A model generated the notes under the pieces. That model was not told the DNA's origin. It did no database searches and saw only the letters and a program-made list of their open reading frames with translations. Source: an uncultured Sterolibacterium sp. (GTDB lineage: Bacteria > Pseudomonadota > Gammaproteobacteria > Burkholderiales > Rhodocyclaceae). From it: a stretch of DNA of 64,000 nucleotides. Positions 17,842-29,767 of the stretch are shown here, one piece after another (within the stretch, counting starts at the first letter, position 1; each line of letters begins with the position of its first letter). Location of the stretch: positions 1 to 64,000 of the forward strand of contig CAIVDC010000076.1 in the NCBI GenBank assembly GCA_903904605.1. Reading direction: 5' to 3'. The position numbers and the translations under genes are program-made.

Positions 17842-18756
17842 TTGAAGAAACCTGTGAAGTTGCGCCTCGGTGTCGACCTCGGCGGCACCAAGATCGAAGT
17901 CGTCGCGCTCGCCGAGCCCGATGGGGAGCTCCTGCGCCGCCGAGTGCCCACGCCCAAGGGCGACTACCCGGGCACGGTGCACGCCGTTGCGGACCTGGTC
18001 TTGCAGGCCGAACAGGAATTGCGGCAGCGAGGCAGCGTCGGCATCGGCATCCCTGGATCCGTCTCGGCCCTGACTGGCCGCATCAGGAACGCCAACTCCA
18101 CCTGGCTCATCGGCCAGCCGCTGCAGCGCGATCTGGAGGCGGCTCTGGGTAGTGAAGTGCGGCTGGCCAACGATGCCAACTGCTTCGCCCTCTCCGAGGC
18201 AATCGATGGCGCCGGGGCCGGTCATGAGGTGGTGTTCGGGGCCATCCTGGGGACCGGCGTGGGCGGCGGGATCGTCGTTCGGGGCCGGCTGCTGAATGGC
18301 GCCAACGGCATCGCCGGCGAGTGGGGACACAACCCGATGCCGGGAGAAGCGGCGGGCAGGCCGGGTGGTGAATGCTACTGCGGTCGCCGCGGCTGCATCG
18401 AGACCTATCTTTCCGGCCCGGGACTGGCCGCAGACCACCTCGCCGCCACGGGACGGATGCTTTCACCGCAGGATATCGTCCTGTCTGCGCCCGGGGACGC
18501 CGCCTGCGAGGCGACGCTGCAGCGCTTCGAATCGCGCCTGGCGCGGGCCCTGGCGCAGGTGATCAACCTTCTTGACCCGGACGTCATTGTCCTGGGCGGC
18601 GGCCTTTCGAACATCGACCGACTTTACGATACGGTCCCGCGACTCTGGCTGGAGCACGTCTTCTCCGACCGTGTCGCCACCCGCCTCCTGAGGAACCGCC
18701 ATGGCGACTCGGGCGGCGTGCGCGGCGCCGCCCGGCTTTGGCCGGGAGAAGGATGA
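17842..18756 (+). CDS. ROK-family sugar kinase
   Basis: About 304 aa from a TTG at 17842 with GGAG seven bases upstream; a GTG four codons later (17854) is an alternative. The ATP-binding phosphate motif [15 protein letters not shown] opens the protein. The [30 protein letters not shown] region and the zinc-binding ROK signature [18 protein letters not shown] are intact. This is the fructokinase/glucokinase/N-acetylglucosamine-kinase type; the sugar cannot be decided. The stop overlaps the start of the next MFS gene (ATGA), so the two are translationally coupled. Confidence 0.9.
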   Translation: MKKPVKLRLGVDLGGTKIEVVALAEPDGELLRRRVPTPKGDYPGTVHAVADLVLQAEQELRQRGSVGIGIPGSVSALTGRIRNANSTWLIGQPLQRDLEAALGSEVRLANDANCFALSEAIDGAGAGHEVVFGAILGTGVGGGIVVRGRLLNGANGIAGEWGHNPMPGEAAGRPGGECYCGRRGCIETYLSGPGLAADHLAATGRMLSPQDIVLSAPGDAACEATLQRFESRLARALAQVINLLDPDVIVLGGGLSNIDRLYDTVPRLWLEHVFSDRVATRLLRNRHGDSGGVRGAARLWPGEG

Positions 18757-20029
18757 AGCGCAGCGCCGGCGGGCTTCCGGCGGCGGCGCCCGCTCCGGAC
18801 TCTCGGACACCGCCCGTGGGACGACGCGGAAGCAGCCCGAACCCCTGGCTCAGAGTGTTCCTGCCCTTCGCCGTCGGTTACTTCCTGTCCTACCTGCTGC
18901 GCAACATCAATGCCGTGATAGCGCCGGAACTGACCCGCGAATTCGGCGTTTCGGCCGCCGGCCTCGGGCTGCTGACCAGTGCCTATCTCGTTGCTTTCGG
19001 CGCCTTTCAACTGCCGCTCGGCATCCTGCTCGACCGTTACGGTCCGCGCCGCGTCGAGTCGCTGCTGCTGCTGGTCGCCGCGAGCGGCGCTGCGCTGTTT
19101 GCGCTGGGCCAAAGTCTCCCGCAACTGGTCCTGGCCCGGGCGCTGATCGGACTGGGCGTTTCGGCCTGCCTGATGGCGTCGTTCAAGGCATTCTCCCAAT
19201 GGTTCCCGGTCGAGCGCCAAGCCTCGCTCAATTCCGCAATCATGGCCGCCGGGGGCCTGGGCGCCTTGACCGCCAGCGTGCCCTTCGGCTGGGTGCTGCC
19301 CCTGATCGGCTGGCGCAGCGCCTTTTTCGCCATAGCGGGACTCGGCACGCTGGCAGCCCTGCTGATCGCCACCATGCCCGACAAGCCGGTCGAGACCGGT
19401 CGTGAGAACCTCGCCGAACAGCTCCGTGGCCTGGCCCAGGTATTTTCCAGCCGGGTATTCTGGCGCTTCGCCCCGCAAACCGGCTTGATCGTCGGCGGCT
19501 TCATGGCCATCCAGGGGCTCTGGGCGGTGCCCTGGCTGATGAAGTTCAGCGGCTATTCGCGCGAGGTGTCGGCCGCCCATCTGTTCCTGACGAGCATCGG
19601 CACGCTGATCGGCTTTGTATCGATCGCCGCTTTCGTCACCCGACTCGCCGCGCGCGGAATCCATCCGGAGCGTCTCCTGATCGTCGGGATCGGCTGCGGG
19701 CTCCTGGTCAGTCTCTTGATCCTGGAGGACGCTGCGCCGACTCACCTCCTATGGTTCTGCATGGGCATCGCCTTCAGCGTCGGCAATCTGTCCTACGCCT
19801 TGCTCTCCCGACATTTTCCGCTGCGGCTTGTCGGGCGCGCCAACACCGCGCTCAATCTGCTGACCTTCGTCGGCGCTTTTTCGGTGCAGTGGGGGTTCGG
19901 CGCCGCGGTCGATGTCTTTTCCGCCTCGGGACTGTCGCCTCATGATGCCTTCCGGCGCAGCTTTGCGCTCTTGCTGGCGTTGCAGGCTGCCAGCTTCTCC
20001 TGGTTTCTGCTGGGCCGATCCTGGGCCCG

Positions 20030-20033
<4 letters not shown>
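18753..20033 (+). CDS. MFS transporter
   Basis: 426 aa from the ATG at 18753, which overlaps the kinase stop and has GGGAGAAGG upstream. About twelve hydrophobic helices follow a Pro/Arg-rich cytoplasmic N-terminus. The first-half signature loop reads GILLDRYGPRRVES, typical of the major facilitator superfamily. Paired with a ROK kinase, it may import a sugar or related solute, but MFS substrate cannot be read from sequence. Its stop lies in a CTAG tetranucleotide that also supplies the stop of priA on the other strand. Confidence 0.85.
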
Positions 20034-22018
<1,985 letters not shown>

Positions 22019-22352
22019 TCAGTGATCAGAGGGTTGCCGTAAACTCTTCAAGCCAACTTCGTCATTATCGGCTAATCCATTGCCGAGAAAGGGGATTGCG
22101 CCCTCGTTTTTCCCCTGTGGATAAATATGTGAACAATTTTCGGCAGAATCGCCGCCATCCGCCTCGCGCAAGGCATTCGGCCCAACCCTGTGATCGGCGA
22201 TATTGAAATCTCCATTTAATAACAATGGATTGAAATCGATTCTCGGCAGGGGCCCGGGTTTCCGAAGTTTTCCCCGGTCGAGCGTGTTTCTGTGCATAAG
22301 TCAACTGCAGCGCAGCATTGGGATGCCCGGCCGCGACCCGACGAAGCGGTCG
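22019..22352. other. priA upstream region with DnaA-box-like sites
   Basis: There is no gene here. This relatively AT-rich stretch upstream of priA contains a perfect DnaA box (TGTGGATAA, 22116-22124) and a one-mismatch copy (TGTGCATAA, 22291-22299). It also has a TCCATT-N7-AATGGA inverted repeat (22211-22229) and a direct repeat ATTGAAATC (22202 and 22229). Possible readings are priA promoter elements or a DnaA-regulated region. An origin is unlikely because no dnaA or dnaN is nearby. Confidence 0.45.
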
Positions 22353-23435
22353 CTAGGCAGGCCGTCCGCGCAGCTTCCGGCTATGTTCATGCACCGCATT
22401 GACCAGGGCCGTCACATGCTCCGGCGGCGTGAATTGGGAGATGCCGTGGCCGAGGTTGAACACGTGGCCGCCACCGGGACCGGCCGCATGGAAGTCGTCG
22501 AGCACGCGTCGCGCCTCTGCGGCCACCACCTCCGGCTTGGCGAACAGGGCAATCGGGTCGAGGTTTCCTTGCAAGGCCACACGGTCGGCTACGCGCCGGC
22601 GTGATTCGGCCAGGCTCGACGTCCAGTCGAGACCGACGCCATCGCAGCCGATGGCGGCGATGTCTTCCAGCCACTGGCCGCCGCCCTTGGTGAAGACGAT
22701 GCTCGGCACGATGTTGCCGTCGTGTTCCCGGGTCAATCCGGCGACGATGCGCGCGAGGTAGGCCAGGGAAAACTCCCGGTAAGCGCGGTGGGAAAGGGCG
22801 CCGCCCCAGGTATCGAAAATCATCACCGCCTGGACGCCGGATTCGATCTGCGCATTGAGATAACGGATCACCGATTGGCTGGTCACGTCGAGAATGTGGT
22901 GCAGCAGGTCGGGACGATCGTAGAGCATCGTTTTGACGCGGCGGAAGTCGTCGGAGGCGCCTCCCTCGATCATGTAGCAGGCAAGCGTGAACGGGCTGCC
23001 GGAAAAACCGATCAGCGGCACCGAATTGTCGAGTGCGCGGCGGATCTCGGTCACGGCATCCATGACATAGCGCAGATGATCGTAGGGATCGGGTGCCGCC
23101 AGGGCACGGATTTCCCACTCTTCGCGCAGCGGCCGCTCGAACTTCGGCCCTTCGCCTTCGGCGAAATACAGGCCAAGGCCCATCGCATCCGGCACGGTGA
23201 GAATGTCCGAAAACAGGATCGCCGCGTCGAGTTCGTAGCGCGCCAGGGGTTGCAGCGTCACTTCGCAGGCCAGGCTGGGATTCTTGCACAGGTCGAGGAA
23301 GCTGCCGGCCCGGCGCCGCGTCTCGCAGTATTCCGGCAGGTAGCGGCCAGCCTGGCGCATCAGCCAGACAGGGGTGTAATCGACCGGTTCGCGCAGCAGG
23401 GCGCGCAGGAAGGTGTCGTTTTTGGGACGGGTCAT
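22353..23435 (-). CDS. hemE: Uroporphyrinogen decarboxylase
   Basis: 360 aa, full length. The N-terminal signature [31 protein letters not shown] contains the conserved PVWxMRQAGR used in substrate binding. [26 protein letters not shown] with the catalytic Asp and [16 protein letters not shown] are also present. It decarboxylates the four acetate side chains of uroporphyrinogen III in cytoplasmic heme synthesis. It lies on the same strand as priA and ntrX, but with gaps that suggest its own promoter. Confidence 0.98.
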   Translation of the reverse strand: MTRPKNDTFLRALLREPVDYTPVWLMRQAGRYLPEYCETRRRAGSFLDLCKNPSLACEVTLQPLARYELDAAILFSDILTVPDAMGLGLYFAEGEGPKFERPLREEWEIRALAAPDPYDHLRYVMDAVTEIRRALDNSVPLIGFSGSPFTLACYMIEGGASDDFRRVKTMLYDRPDLLHHILDVTSQSVIRYLNAQIESGVQAVMIFDTWGGALSHRAYREFSLAYLARIVAGLTREHDGNIVPSIVFTKGGGQWLEDIAAIGCDGVGLDWTSSLAESRRRVADRVALQGNLDPIALFAKPEVVAAEARRVLDDFHAAGPGGGHVFNLGHGISQFTPPEHVTALVNAVHEHSRKLRGRPA

Positions 23436-23515
23436 GGTCAGGTCCGCTGCAGGAAATGCCAGATTCTACCTCCTTACGCCGACCCGAAGCGCCGCTCCCG
23501 GGCCCGGGGAGGAGG

Positions 23516-24775
23516 TCAATCCTCCTCTTTCCGGGGCGTGCGCAGGCCGAGGTCCTTCAGCTTGCGGTAGAGGTGGGTGCGCTCGAGCCCGGTCTTTTCC
23601 GACAAACGGGTGATGTTGCCGCCCTCGGCCCGAAGATGGTGCTCGAAATACAGGCGCTCAAACACTTCGCGCGCCTCGCGCAGGGGCAGCGCCATCACAT
23701 CGTCGGTCAATCCCGCCATGGCGGCGGTTTCCACAGCGGCATTGGGAAAGAACAGACGCATCACGTCTTCGGCGGAGATTTCCTCCTCGAGCGCGGTGAG
23801 CGCCAGCGACTTGACGGCGCTCTTCAATTCGCCGTAGCCGCCGGGCCAGGCATACTGGCGCAAGGCATTCAGGGCACCGCTAGACAGGCGCCGCGGCGGG
23901 ATCTCGTCGGATTCGCTGTGGTGCGCGAGGAGATGGGTCGCGATCTCCGGTATCTCGTCACGCAGTTCAAGAAGCGTCGGCGCACCCAGCCAAACGTCGA
24001 ACAGTACCGCGAGCTGCGGCTCCTCCCAGCCTTGCGCCAACAGTGCCGCAGCATCGAGGGCGGTGGCCGCCGCCAGATGCAGGCCGTACTTCTCCAGGCG
24101 CTCGGCGGCAAACAGCAGGTTCTTTTGCTGCAGCCGGGTCAAGCGACCGATTTCCTCGGCATAGAGCACGCCGCCAGCCGCCGCCTGCAACACTTCCAGG
24201 GTCAGGGGGAGGCTGTCCAGGGACAGGTCGATCCACGCCTTGCCCGGTGACTGCAAGGTGCGAGCCGTCAATTCCACGATGCCCCCCGGGGCCGACTTGA
24301 TCATCACGATGCGGCTCTTGGCGGCCACCTGTTCGAGCCGCTTCCTCAGATCGCGCAGTGGCACCGAACGGGCGAAGGCCGCCAGGGAAAGACTGCTGGC
24401 AGCCGGCGCCGGCGGCTTGGCCAGGGCACGTTTGACCGCGGAGAGAAGTTTTTGCAAGGCGATGGGTTTCTCGAGGAAGTCCATCGCACCGATCTTGGTT
24501 GCCTCTACGGCGGTGTCGATGGTGCCGTGGCCGGACATCATGATGACCGGCATGGTGAGCTTGCCGCCCCCGACCCATTCCTTGAGCAGTGTGATGCCGT
24601 CGCTGTCCGGCATCCAGATATCGAGCAGCACCAGATCGGGACGCCCGGCCTCGCGGGCCGCGCGGGCCGCGGCGGCATTCTCGGCCAGGACCACGTCGTA
24701 ACCTTCGTCGCGCAGGATCTCCGAGAGCAGTTCCCGGATGCCTATTTCGTCGTCGACCACTAATATTTGGGACAT
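23516..24775 (-). CDS. NtrX-like response regulator with degenerate AAA+ domain
   Basis: 419 aa. The receiver domain is complete: ILVVDDE, phosphoacceptor in LVLLDIWMPD, MMSGHG and the EKP Lys. The C-terminal Fis-type helix-turn-helix is complete (GGNITRLSEKTGLERTHLYRKLKDLGL). The central sigma-54 activator domain is decayed: where GESGTGKE is expected the chain reads KSAPGGIVE, Walker B reads GGVLYAEEIG, and no GAFTGA loop can be found. It is therefore unlikely to hydrolyse ATP or drive sigma-54 and may act as a simple DNA-binding regulator. It lies 7 bp after its partner kinase gene on the minus strand. Confidence 0.9.
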   Translation of the reverse strand: MSQILVVDDEIGIRELLSEILRDEGYDVVLAENAAAARAAREAGRPDLVLLDIWMPDSDGITLLKEWVGGGKLTMPVIMMSGHGTIDTAVEATKIGAMDFLEKPIALQKLLSAVKRALAKPPAPAASSLSLAAFARSVPLRDLRKRLEQVAAKSRIVMIKSAPGGIVELTARTLQSPGKAWIDLSLDSLPLTLEVLQAAAGGVLYAEEIGRLTRLQQKNLLFAAERLEKYGLHLAAATALDAAALLAQGWEEPQLAVLFDVWLGAPTLLELRDEIPEIATHLLAHHSESDEIPPRRLSSGALNALRQYAWPGGYGELKSAVKSLALTALEEEISAEDVMRLFFPNAAVETAAMAGLTDDVMALPLREAREVFERLYFEHHLRAEGGNITRLSEKTGLERTHLYRKLKDLGLRTPRKEED

Positions 24776-24782
24776 AGAATCG

Positions 24783-26918
24783 TCAAGGGCTAAGAGGGAA
24801 AAGGCGCTGCGCAGCGGGCGCAGGTGACATGACCGGCAGCCGGATCGTCACCTCGGAGCCGCTCGGCACTCGATTGGCGACATGAATGTCGCCGCGATGC
24901 TCGTCGATGATCTTCTTGACGATGGCCAGGCCAAGACCGGTGCCCTTGGCCTTGGTGGTGACGTAAGGCTCGAAGGCGTGCGCCAGGATCTGCGGAGGGA
25001 AGCCGGGGCCGTTATCGCGCAGCGAAAGCAGCACGAAATTTTCCTCGCGCCGCGTCGCAACGACGATCTGAGGCTGCGTCACATCGAGCAGGGCATCCGT
25101 CGCATTGGCCAGCAGATTGTGCAGCACCTGCCGCAACTGTGTCTCGTCGCCGGCGACGGTCGGCAGACGCGGTTCGAGCTCAGCGACGACCCTGACCTGC
25201 GAGGTCTCGTAGAGGACCAGCACGTCCTTCACCAGGGCATTGAGGTCGAGCGCCTGCAGTTGCGGCGGTGGCGAGCGCGCGTAGTCGCGGAAGTTATTCA
25301 CCATGTTCTTCATCGCCTCGACCTGATTGACGATGGTTTTCGTCGCGCGCAAGAGAAACTCTCTTGCCGCCGGGTCGAGTTTGTCGGCCAGCTTTTGCTG
25401 CAAGCGCTCGGCGGAAAGCTGGATCGGCGTCAGCGGATTCTTGATCTCGTGGGCAAGACGCCGCGCAACCTCGCCCCAGGCAGCGGAGCGCTGCGCTGCG
25501 ATGAGCGAGGTGATGTCATCGAAAACCACCACGAGTCCGCCGCCGGCCGCCGGCAGGGTCGAGCCGCGCAACAGCAATACCTGGGGCGCGGCGCCGGCCC
25601 GATCGATTTCGACCTGCTGCTGCCATTCGCCGGTACGTTCGAATCCTTCGCGGATCGCCGCCTTGAGCGCATCGTGGCCGGGCCACAGTGCCAGCGATCG
25701 CCCGGCGACCGCCGTGAGATCCTCGCCGAGGATGGCGTAGGCGCCACGATTGGCGGCGCGCAGCAAAAAGTCCCGGTCGAAGGCCAGCACGCCCGCGGAA
25801 AGATTGGCCAGCACGCTTTCAAGGTAGGCGCGCGCCGCTTCCAGTTCGGCGCGATGCCGCTCCGCCTCGCGTCGCGCATCGTCCAGCTGGCGTGTCATCC
25901 GGTTGAACGATTGTGTCAGCACGCCCAGTTCATCGCGCCGCTCCAGTTCGGCGCGCGGAGAAAAGTCGCCTGCGGCCACGGCGCGGGTGCCCTCGGCCAG
26001 GATCAGCAGCGGCTCCGCCAGCCGCCGCGCCAGGTAGAAAGCCAGGGCGATTGCCGCAAACAGCGCCAGAAGCAGCGTCAGGGTCAAGGTCAGCGTGTAG
26101 ATGCGCTTGAGTCCTTGCCGGCCAAGCGACAACTCCTGATAGTCGCGATAGGCGGCCTCCACGCTCTCGGCACTCCTGGCAACGGCAGGCGACACCCCCT
26201 GGGTCAGTTGCAGCACGCGGGTCTCGACCGACAAGGCGCCGCCGGTTACCGGCACCAGCACGCGCAGGGTCAGGCCGGTCGTGGCATCGCCCTCGATCAG
26301 GGAAAGTCCCCGACCCAGGCGCGCCTGACGCAATTGCATGGCGCTGGGCATGTCCGGCAACAACAAGGCAATTTCGCCGGAACTGCTGGCCAGCACCTGT
26401 CCGCTGGCAGACAGCAGCGTCGCCGTCTGCGCGCCCGCCTGCTCGCGCAGGCGGTTGAGCTGGGTCGGGCGGGCCGGGCCGGGATCGCCAAGGTCGAGCG
26501 CCATGCTGCGCGCCTTCTCCGCGAGATCGGCAAGCTGGCTGTCCAGCACGCCGCGGCCAAGCTCCAGGCCGCCTTCGAGCGCGGATTCGACGCGCACGTC
26601 AAACCATGACTCGATGCTGTTCATGGCGAACTGCAGCGAAACGCCGTAGACCAGAGCACCGGGCAACACCGCCATCAGCGCCAGCATCAGGAGCAGACGC
26701 GACTTCAAGCGCGAGCCGAAAACGCCCTGCCGGTATTCGCGCCATAGCGTGGTCAACTGCACCATCACCAGCGCCAGCAGGGCGAGCGCGACCACGGCAT
26801 TAAGGCCGAGGAGCAGTGGATAGTGGCGCGCGAACAGCGCGGTATTGGCGCTGGCCGACGCCAGCAGGAAGAGCAGGATCGCAGCGACCGCTGCGGCGAT
26901 GATGGCCAAGACTCTCAT
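24783..26918 (-). CDS. NtrY-like membrane sensor histidine kinase
   Basis: 711 aa. Transmembrane helices near residues 5-25, 35-55 and 70-90 are followed by a periplasmic or extracytoplasmic region. Another helix near 275-295 leads into a HAMP domain (ARRLAEPLLILAEGTRAVAAGDFSPRAELERRDELGVLTQSFNRMTRQL). A PAS domain (LSAGVLAFDRDFLLRAANRGAYAILGEDL) follows, then HisKA with RRLAHEIKNPLTPIQLSAERLQ and an HATPase (NLLANATDALLDV, DNGPGFPP, TGLGLAIVKKIIDEHRG). This is the NtrY layout, a sensor linked in proteobacteria to nitrogen/redox control. Its start overlaps the DUF4390 stop. Confidence 0.93.
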   Translation of the reverse strand: MRVLAIIAAAVAAILLFLLASASANTALFARHYPLLLGLNAVVALALLALVMVQLTTLWREYRQGVFGSRLKSRLLLMLALMAVLPGALVYGVSLQFAMNSIESWFDVRVESALEGGLELGRGVLDSQLADLAEKARSMALDLGDPGPARPTQLNRLREQAGAQTATLLSASGQVLASSSGEIALLLPDMPSAMQLRQARLGRGLSLIEGDATTGLTLRVLVPVTGGALSVETRVLQLTQGVSPAVARSAESVEAAYRDYQELSLGRQGLKRIYTLTLTLTLLLALFAAIALAFYLARRLAEPLLILAEGTRAVAAGDFSPRAELERRDELGVLTQSFNRMTRQLDDARREAERHRAELEAARAYLESVLANLSAGVLAFDRDFLLRAANRGAYAILGEDLTAVAGRSLALWPGHDALKAAIREGFERTGEWQQQVEIDRAGAAPQVLLLRGSTLPAAGGGLVVVFDDITSLIAAQRSAAWGEVARRLAHEIKNPLTPIQLSAERLQQKLADKLDPAAREFLLRATKTIVNQVEAMKNMVNNFRDYARSPPPQLQALDLNALVKDVLVLYETSQVRVVAELEPRLPTVAGDETQLRQVLHNLLANATDALLDVTQPQIVVATRREENFVLLSLRDNGPGFPPQILAHAFEPYVTTKAKGTGLGLAIVKKIIDEHRGDIHVANRVPSGSEVTIRLPVMSPAPAAQRLFPLSP

Positions 26919-27493
26919 TTCGCCGTGTGCTCAGCCGCCGGCGTGCGCGGCATGAATTGCCAGCGCAGTGTTATTGCTTCGACTTGCCAGTCCCGGTTGG
27001 CGATCGCGTCGACCTGGAACGGCTTGGGCAACTGCTGCCGGTCGAGCGCCAGACGAAGCGCCGCCTGATAGACTTCGCCGGCCTTGACCGAGCTCTTGTC
27101 GACGACCGGCAGGGCGGCAACCCGCGACATCATGCGCAACGCTTCTTCCAGCGTGGAAAAGCTCTGATACAGCCCGCCTCTGGAAAGCCGGTACTGGCGC
27201 GTCAGGGCGGCGTAGGAAAGGCGATAGTTGATCGTAGTCCCGGCGATATGCTCATTGGCCCAATACCAGCGATTTCGCGTCAGGTCGAACTCCAGAATGA
27301 AATAAAGCGGCACGCCGCGCGAGACCGCCTCCTCAAGATGGGCGCCGAGGTCGATCCGGAATTCGGCGGAAAGCAGATAGCTCTCGTCGCCGGCCGTCAG
27401 TTCGGCGCTGACCGGCTCGATCATGCCGGCCCTAGCCAGACCGGAACAGCCGAGCACGAGCAGCAGCAGCCAGCGCATCAGGCGGGCTTGCAT
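26915..27493 (-). CDS. DUF4390 secreted protein
   Basis: 192 aa. It starts MQARLMRWLLLLVLGCSGLARAG, a signal peptide, at 27493; the ORF track's upstream extension to 28042 is a shadow of rsmB. The mature part matches the DUF4390 family as seen between rsmB and ntrY in betaproteobacteria: LSAEFRIDLGAHLEEAVSRGVPLYFILEFDLTRNRWYW, then YRLSYAALTRQYRLSRGGLYQSFSTLEEALRMM. The function is unknown; its coupling to ntrY by an ATGA overlap suggests a link with the sensor, as inference. Confidence 0.88.
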   Translation of the reverse strand: MQARLMRWLLLLVLGCSGLARAGMIEPVSAELTAGDESYLLSAEFRIDLGAHLEEAVSRGVPLYFILEFDLTRNRWYWANEHIAGTTINYRLSYAALTRQYRLSRGGLYQSFSTLEEALRMMSRVAALPVVDKSSVKAGEVYQAALRLALDRQQLPKPFQVDAIANRDWQVEAITLRWQFMPRTPAAEHTAK

Positions 27494-27497
27494 GGCC

Positions 27498-28829
27498 TTA
27501 CCCGAGCTTTTGCAATAAGGCATAGTAGAAGCCGTCATGTTCCGCCTGCGGCGTGAGTTGCCAGCCGGGTTGCCGAGTTGCCGCCCCCCCGGCGCCGGTC
27601 GGCGCGAGCCGCGCATCGGCATGCCGCGCCGCGAAGGCGGCGACCTGCAAGGCATTTTCCTGCGGAAACAGCGAACAGGTGCAATAAAGCATTCTGCCAC
27701 CGGGCGCGAGGACGCGCCACAGCGCATCGAGGATCTGCGCCTGGCTGCGAGCGAAGCCGGCGAGGTCGGTTTCGCGCCGCAGCCACTTGATGTCGGGATG
27801 CCGACGGACCACTCCGGAGGCCGAACAGGGAACATCGGCAAGAATGCGCTCGAACGGCCGGCCGTCCCACCACGCTTCGAGCTTGCGGCAATCTGCCGCC
27901 CGCACCTCGGCGCGCAGGCCGAGGCGCCGGAGATTTTCGGGGATTCGCGCCGCGCGGACGGCATCGGCATCCAGTGCCAGCAAGTCGACATCGGCCAACT
28001 CGAGAAGATGGGCGCTCTTGCCGCCGGGCGCGGCGCAGGCATCGAGCACGCGCATGCCGTCCCGAACTTCGAGCAGGGGCGCCGCCCGCTGGGCCCCCCA
28101 GTCCTGAACCGAAAGCAGCCCTTCGACGAACCCGGGAAGCCGCTCCACCGGCAGCGGCCGCTCGACCAGGATCGCCGTCTCGTCGAGCGCGCGCGCAGCG
28201 ATGCCCAGATCGCGAAAGCCGGCGAGGCAGGCGGCTGCGTCGCTGCGCCGTCGATTGACGCGCAGCGTCAAGGGAGGCCGGGCGTTGCCGGCGGCGAGGA
28301 TTTCTTCCCAGTCGGACGGGTAGTTTTCGCGCAGAGTCCCGATCCACCAGGCCGGATGCTGATAGCGGGCGGTCGGGTCGGAATCGGCCGCAGCCTCCAG
28401 CACCGCGCGCTGGCGCAGGTAATTGCGCAGCAGGGCATTGCTCAACGCCTTGAAATTGCCGCGCCCGATGGTGGCGGCGGCAGCGACCGCCTGATCGACG
28501 GTGGTGTGGGCGTCCTCGGGCCGGACGGCGAGCCGGTACAGTGCCGCCAGCAGCAAGGCGCGCAGGCGCGGATCCTTGAGCGGCTCACGCAGCAGCCGGT
28601 TGAGCAGAAAGTCTCCCCGTCCGTAACGGCGCAGCGCGCCGTAGGCGAGGTCCTGCACCGCGCCACGGCTCGCCGCGGCCAGCCCGGGATGGGTGCGCCA
28701 ACAGGCCGCCAGCGTTGCATCCAGATTGCGGCCGGCAAATACGGCGGCGACCGCCGTGGCGGCAAGGTCGAGCGCGTAGGCGAGGGATTCGGGAGAAATG
28801 GGTTCGGCTGGCATCGGGTTCGGCGCCAT
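27498..28829 (-). CDS. rsmB: 16S rRNA (cytosine-967-C5)-methyltransferase RsmB
   Basis: 443 aa. A NusB-like RNA-binding N-terminal domain (residues 10-150) is followed by a Rossmann methyltransferase domain. The SAM-binding motif is DACAAPGGKSAHLLEL. The two catalytic cysteines of the m5C family are present in LADVPCSASGVVRRHPDIKW and MLYCTCSLFPQEN. It methylates C967 of 16S rRNA. An in-frame ATG 15 bases downstream (28814) is an alternative start; neither has a clear ribosome site. Confidence 0.95.
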   Translation of the reverse strand: MAPNPMPAEPISPESLAYALDLAATAVAAVFAGRNLDATLAACWRTHPGLAAASRGAVQDLAYGALRRYGRGDFLLNRLLREPLKDPRLRALLLAALYRLAVRPEDAHTTVDQAVAAAATIGRGNFKALSNALLRNYLRQRAVLEAAADSDPTARYQHPAWWIGTLRENYPSDWEEILAAGNARPPLTLRVNRRRSDAAACLAGFRDLGIAARALDETAILVERPLPVERLPGFVEGLLSVQDWGAQRAAPLLEVRDGMRVLDACAAPGGKSAHLLELADVDLLALDADAVRAARIPENLRRLGLRAEVRAADCRKLEAWWDGRPFERILADVPCSASGVVRRHPDIKWLRRETDLAGFARSQAQILDALWRVLAPGGRMLYCTCSLFPQENALQVAAFAARHADARLAPTGAGGAATRQPGWQLTPQAEHDGFYYALLQKLG

Positions 28830-28871
28830 CGTAGCAGACAGCGCCGGACCGGGGGCGGAAGCCTGCGCGCC

Positions 28872-29711
28872 CTAGCGCATTGCGCGCAGGCGGGCGATGC
28901 GTTCCTCGATCGCCGGGTGGGTGGAAAACAGTCCGGCGATGCCTCCGCCCGAAAGCGGATTGACGATCATCATCTGCGCCGTCTCCGGATGCGCCTCGGC
29001 TGCGGCCATGGGCGTGCCGCGAGCATAGGCGTCCATCCTCGCCAGGGCATCGGCAAGCGCTCCCGGGTCGCCTGAAATCGCCGCGCCGCCCCGGTCCGCT
29101 TCGAACTCGCGCGCGCGCGAGATGGCCATCTGGATCAGGCCGGCGGCCAGCGGCGCGAGAACGGCGACGAGTATCGCTGCGACGGGATTGTGCCGGCCTT
29201 CGGAATCTCGACCGCCGAAAAACACGGCAAAGTTGGCCAGGGCGGCGATGGCGCCGGCCATGGTGGCGGAAATCGTCGAGATCAGAATATCGCGATGTTG
29301 GACGTGGGCGAGTTCGTGCGCCATCACGCCGGAGAGTTCGCGCGCCGACAGGAGTCGAAGGATGCCGGTCGTCGCCGCGACCGCCGCATGTTCGGGGTTC
29401 CGTCCGGTCGCAAAGGCGTTCGGTTGAGCCTCGTCGATGATATAGACGCGCGGCATCGGCAGGCCGGCACGGCCGGCCAGGTCGGCAACAATCCGGTAGA
29501 GGTAGGGGGAGGACGCCTCGTCCACTTCCTGCGCGTCGTACATCTTCAGCACCATCCGGTCCGAAAACCAGTAGGAGAAAATGTTCATCGCGCCGCCCAG
29601 GACGAGCGCCAGCAACATGCCCTGGCTACCGCCGAGCATGCCGCCGAGGGCGCCGAACAGCGCCATGATCGCGGCCATCAGGATGCCTGTCTTGAGCCAG
29701 TTGCCGAGCAT
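28872..29711 (-). CDS. htpX: Membrane metalloprotease HtpX homologue
   Basis: 279 aa from the ATG at 29711, which has a GGAGAA ribosome site; the ORF's upstream part is not family sequence. Two N-terminal helices ([19 protein letters not shown] and [17 protein letters not shown]) precede the zinc site [12 protein letters not shown] (HExxH), with the third ligand Glu in [10 protein letters not shown]. Two further hydrophobic segments lie between them. It degrades misfolded inner-membrane proteins. Confidence 0.95.
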   Translation of the reverse strand: MLGNWLKTGILMAAIMALFGALGGMLGGSQGMLLALVLGGAMNIFSYWFSDRMVLKMYDAQEVDEASSPYLYRIVADLAGRAGLPMPRVYIIDEAQPNAFATGRNPEHAAVAATTGILRLLSARELSGVMAHELAHVQHRDILISTISATMAGAIAALANFAVFFGGRDSEGRHNPVAAILVAVLAPLAAGLIQMAISRAREFEADRGGAAISGDPGALADALARMDAYARGTPMAAAEAHPETAQMMIVNPLSGGGIAGLFSTHPAIEERIARLRAMR

Positions 29712-29767
29712 CTCGGATTCTCCTCGAAAGCGTATTCCGCTAGGAGATTGCGCCGGAGGGGAGAAAT

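Noticed and set aside
22116-22299. Replication origin
   Set aside because: Only one perfect and one near DnaA box, and no dnaA, dnaN, gidA or par genes nearby.
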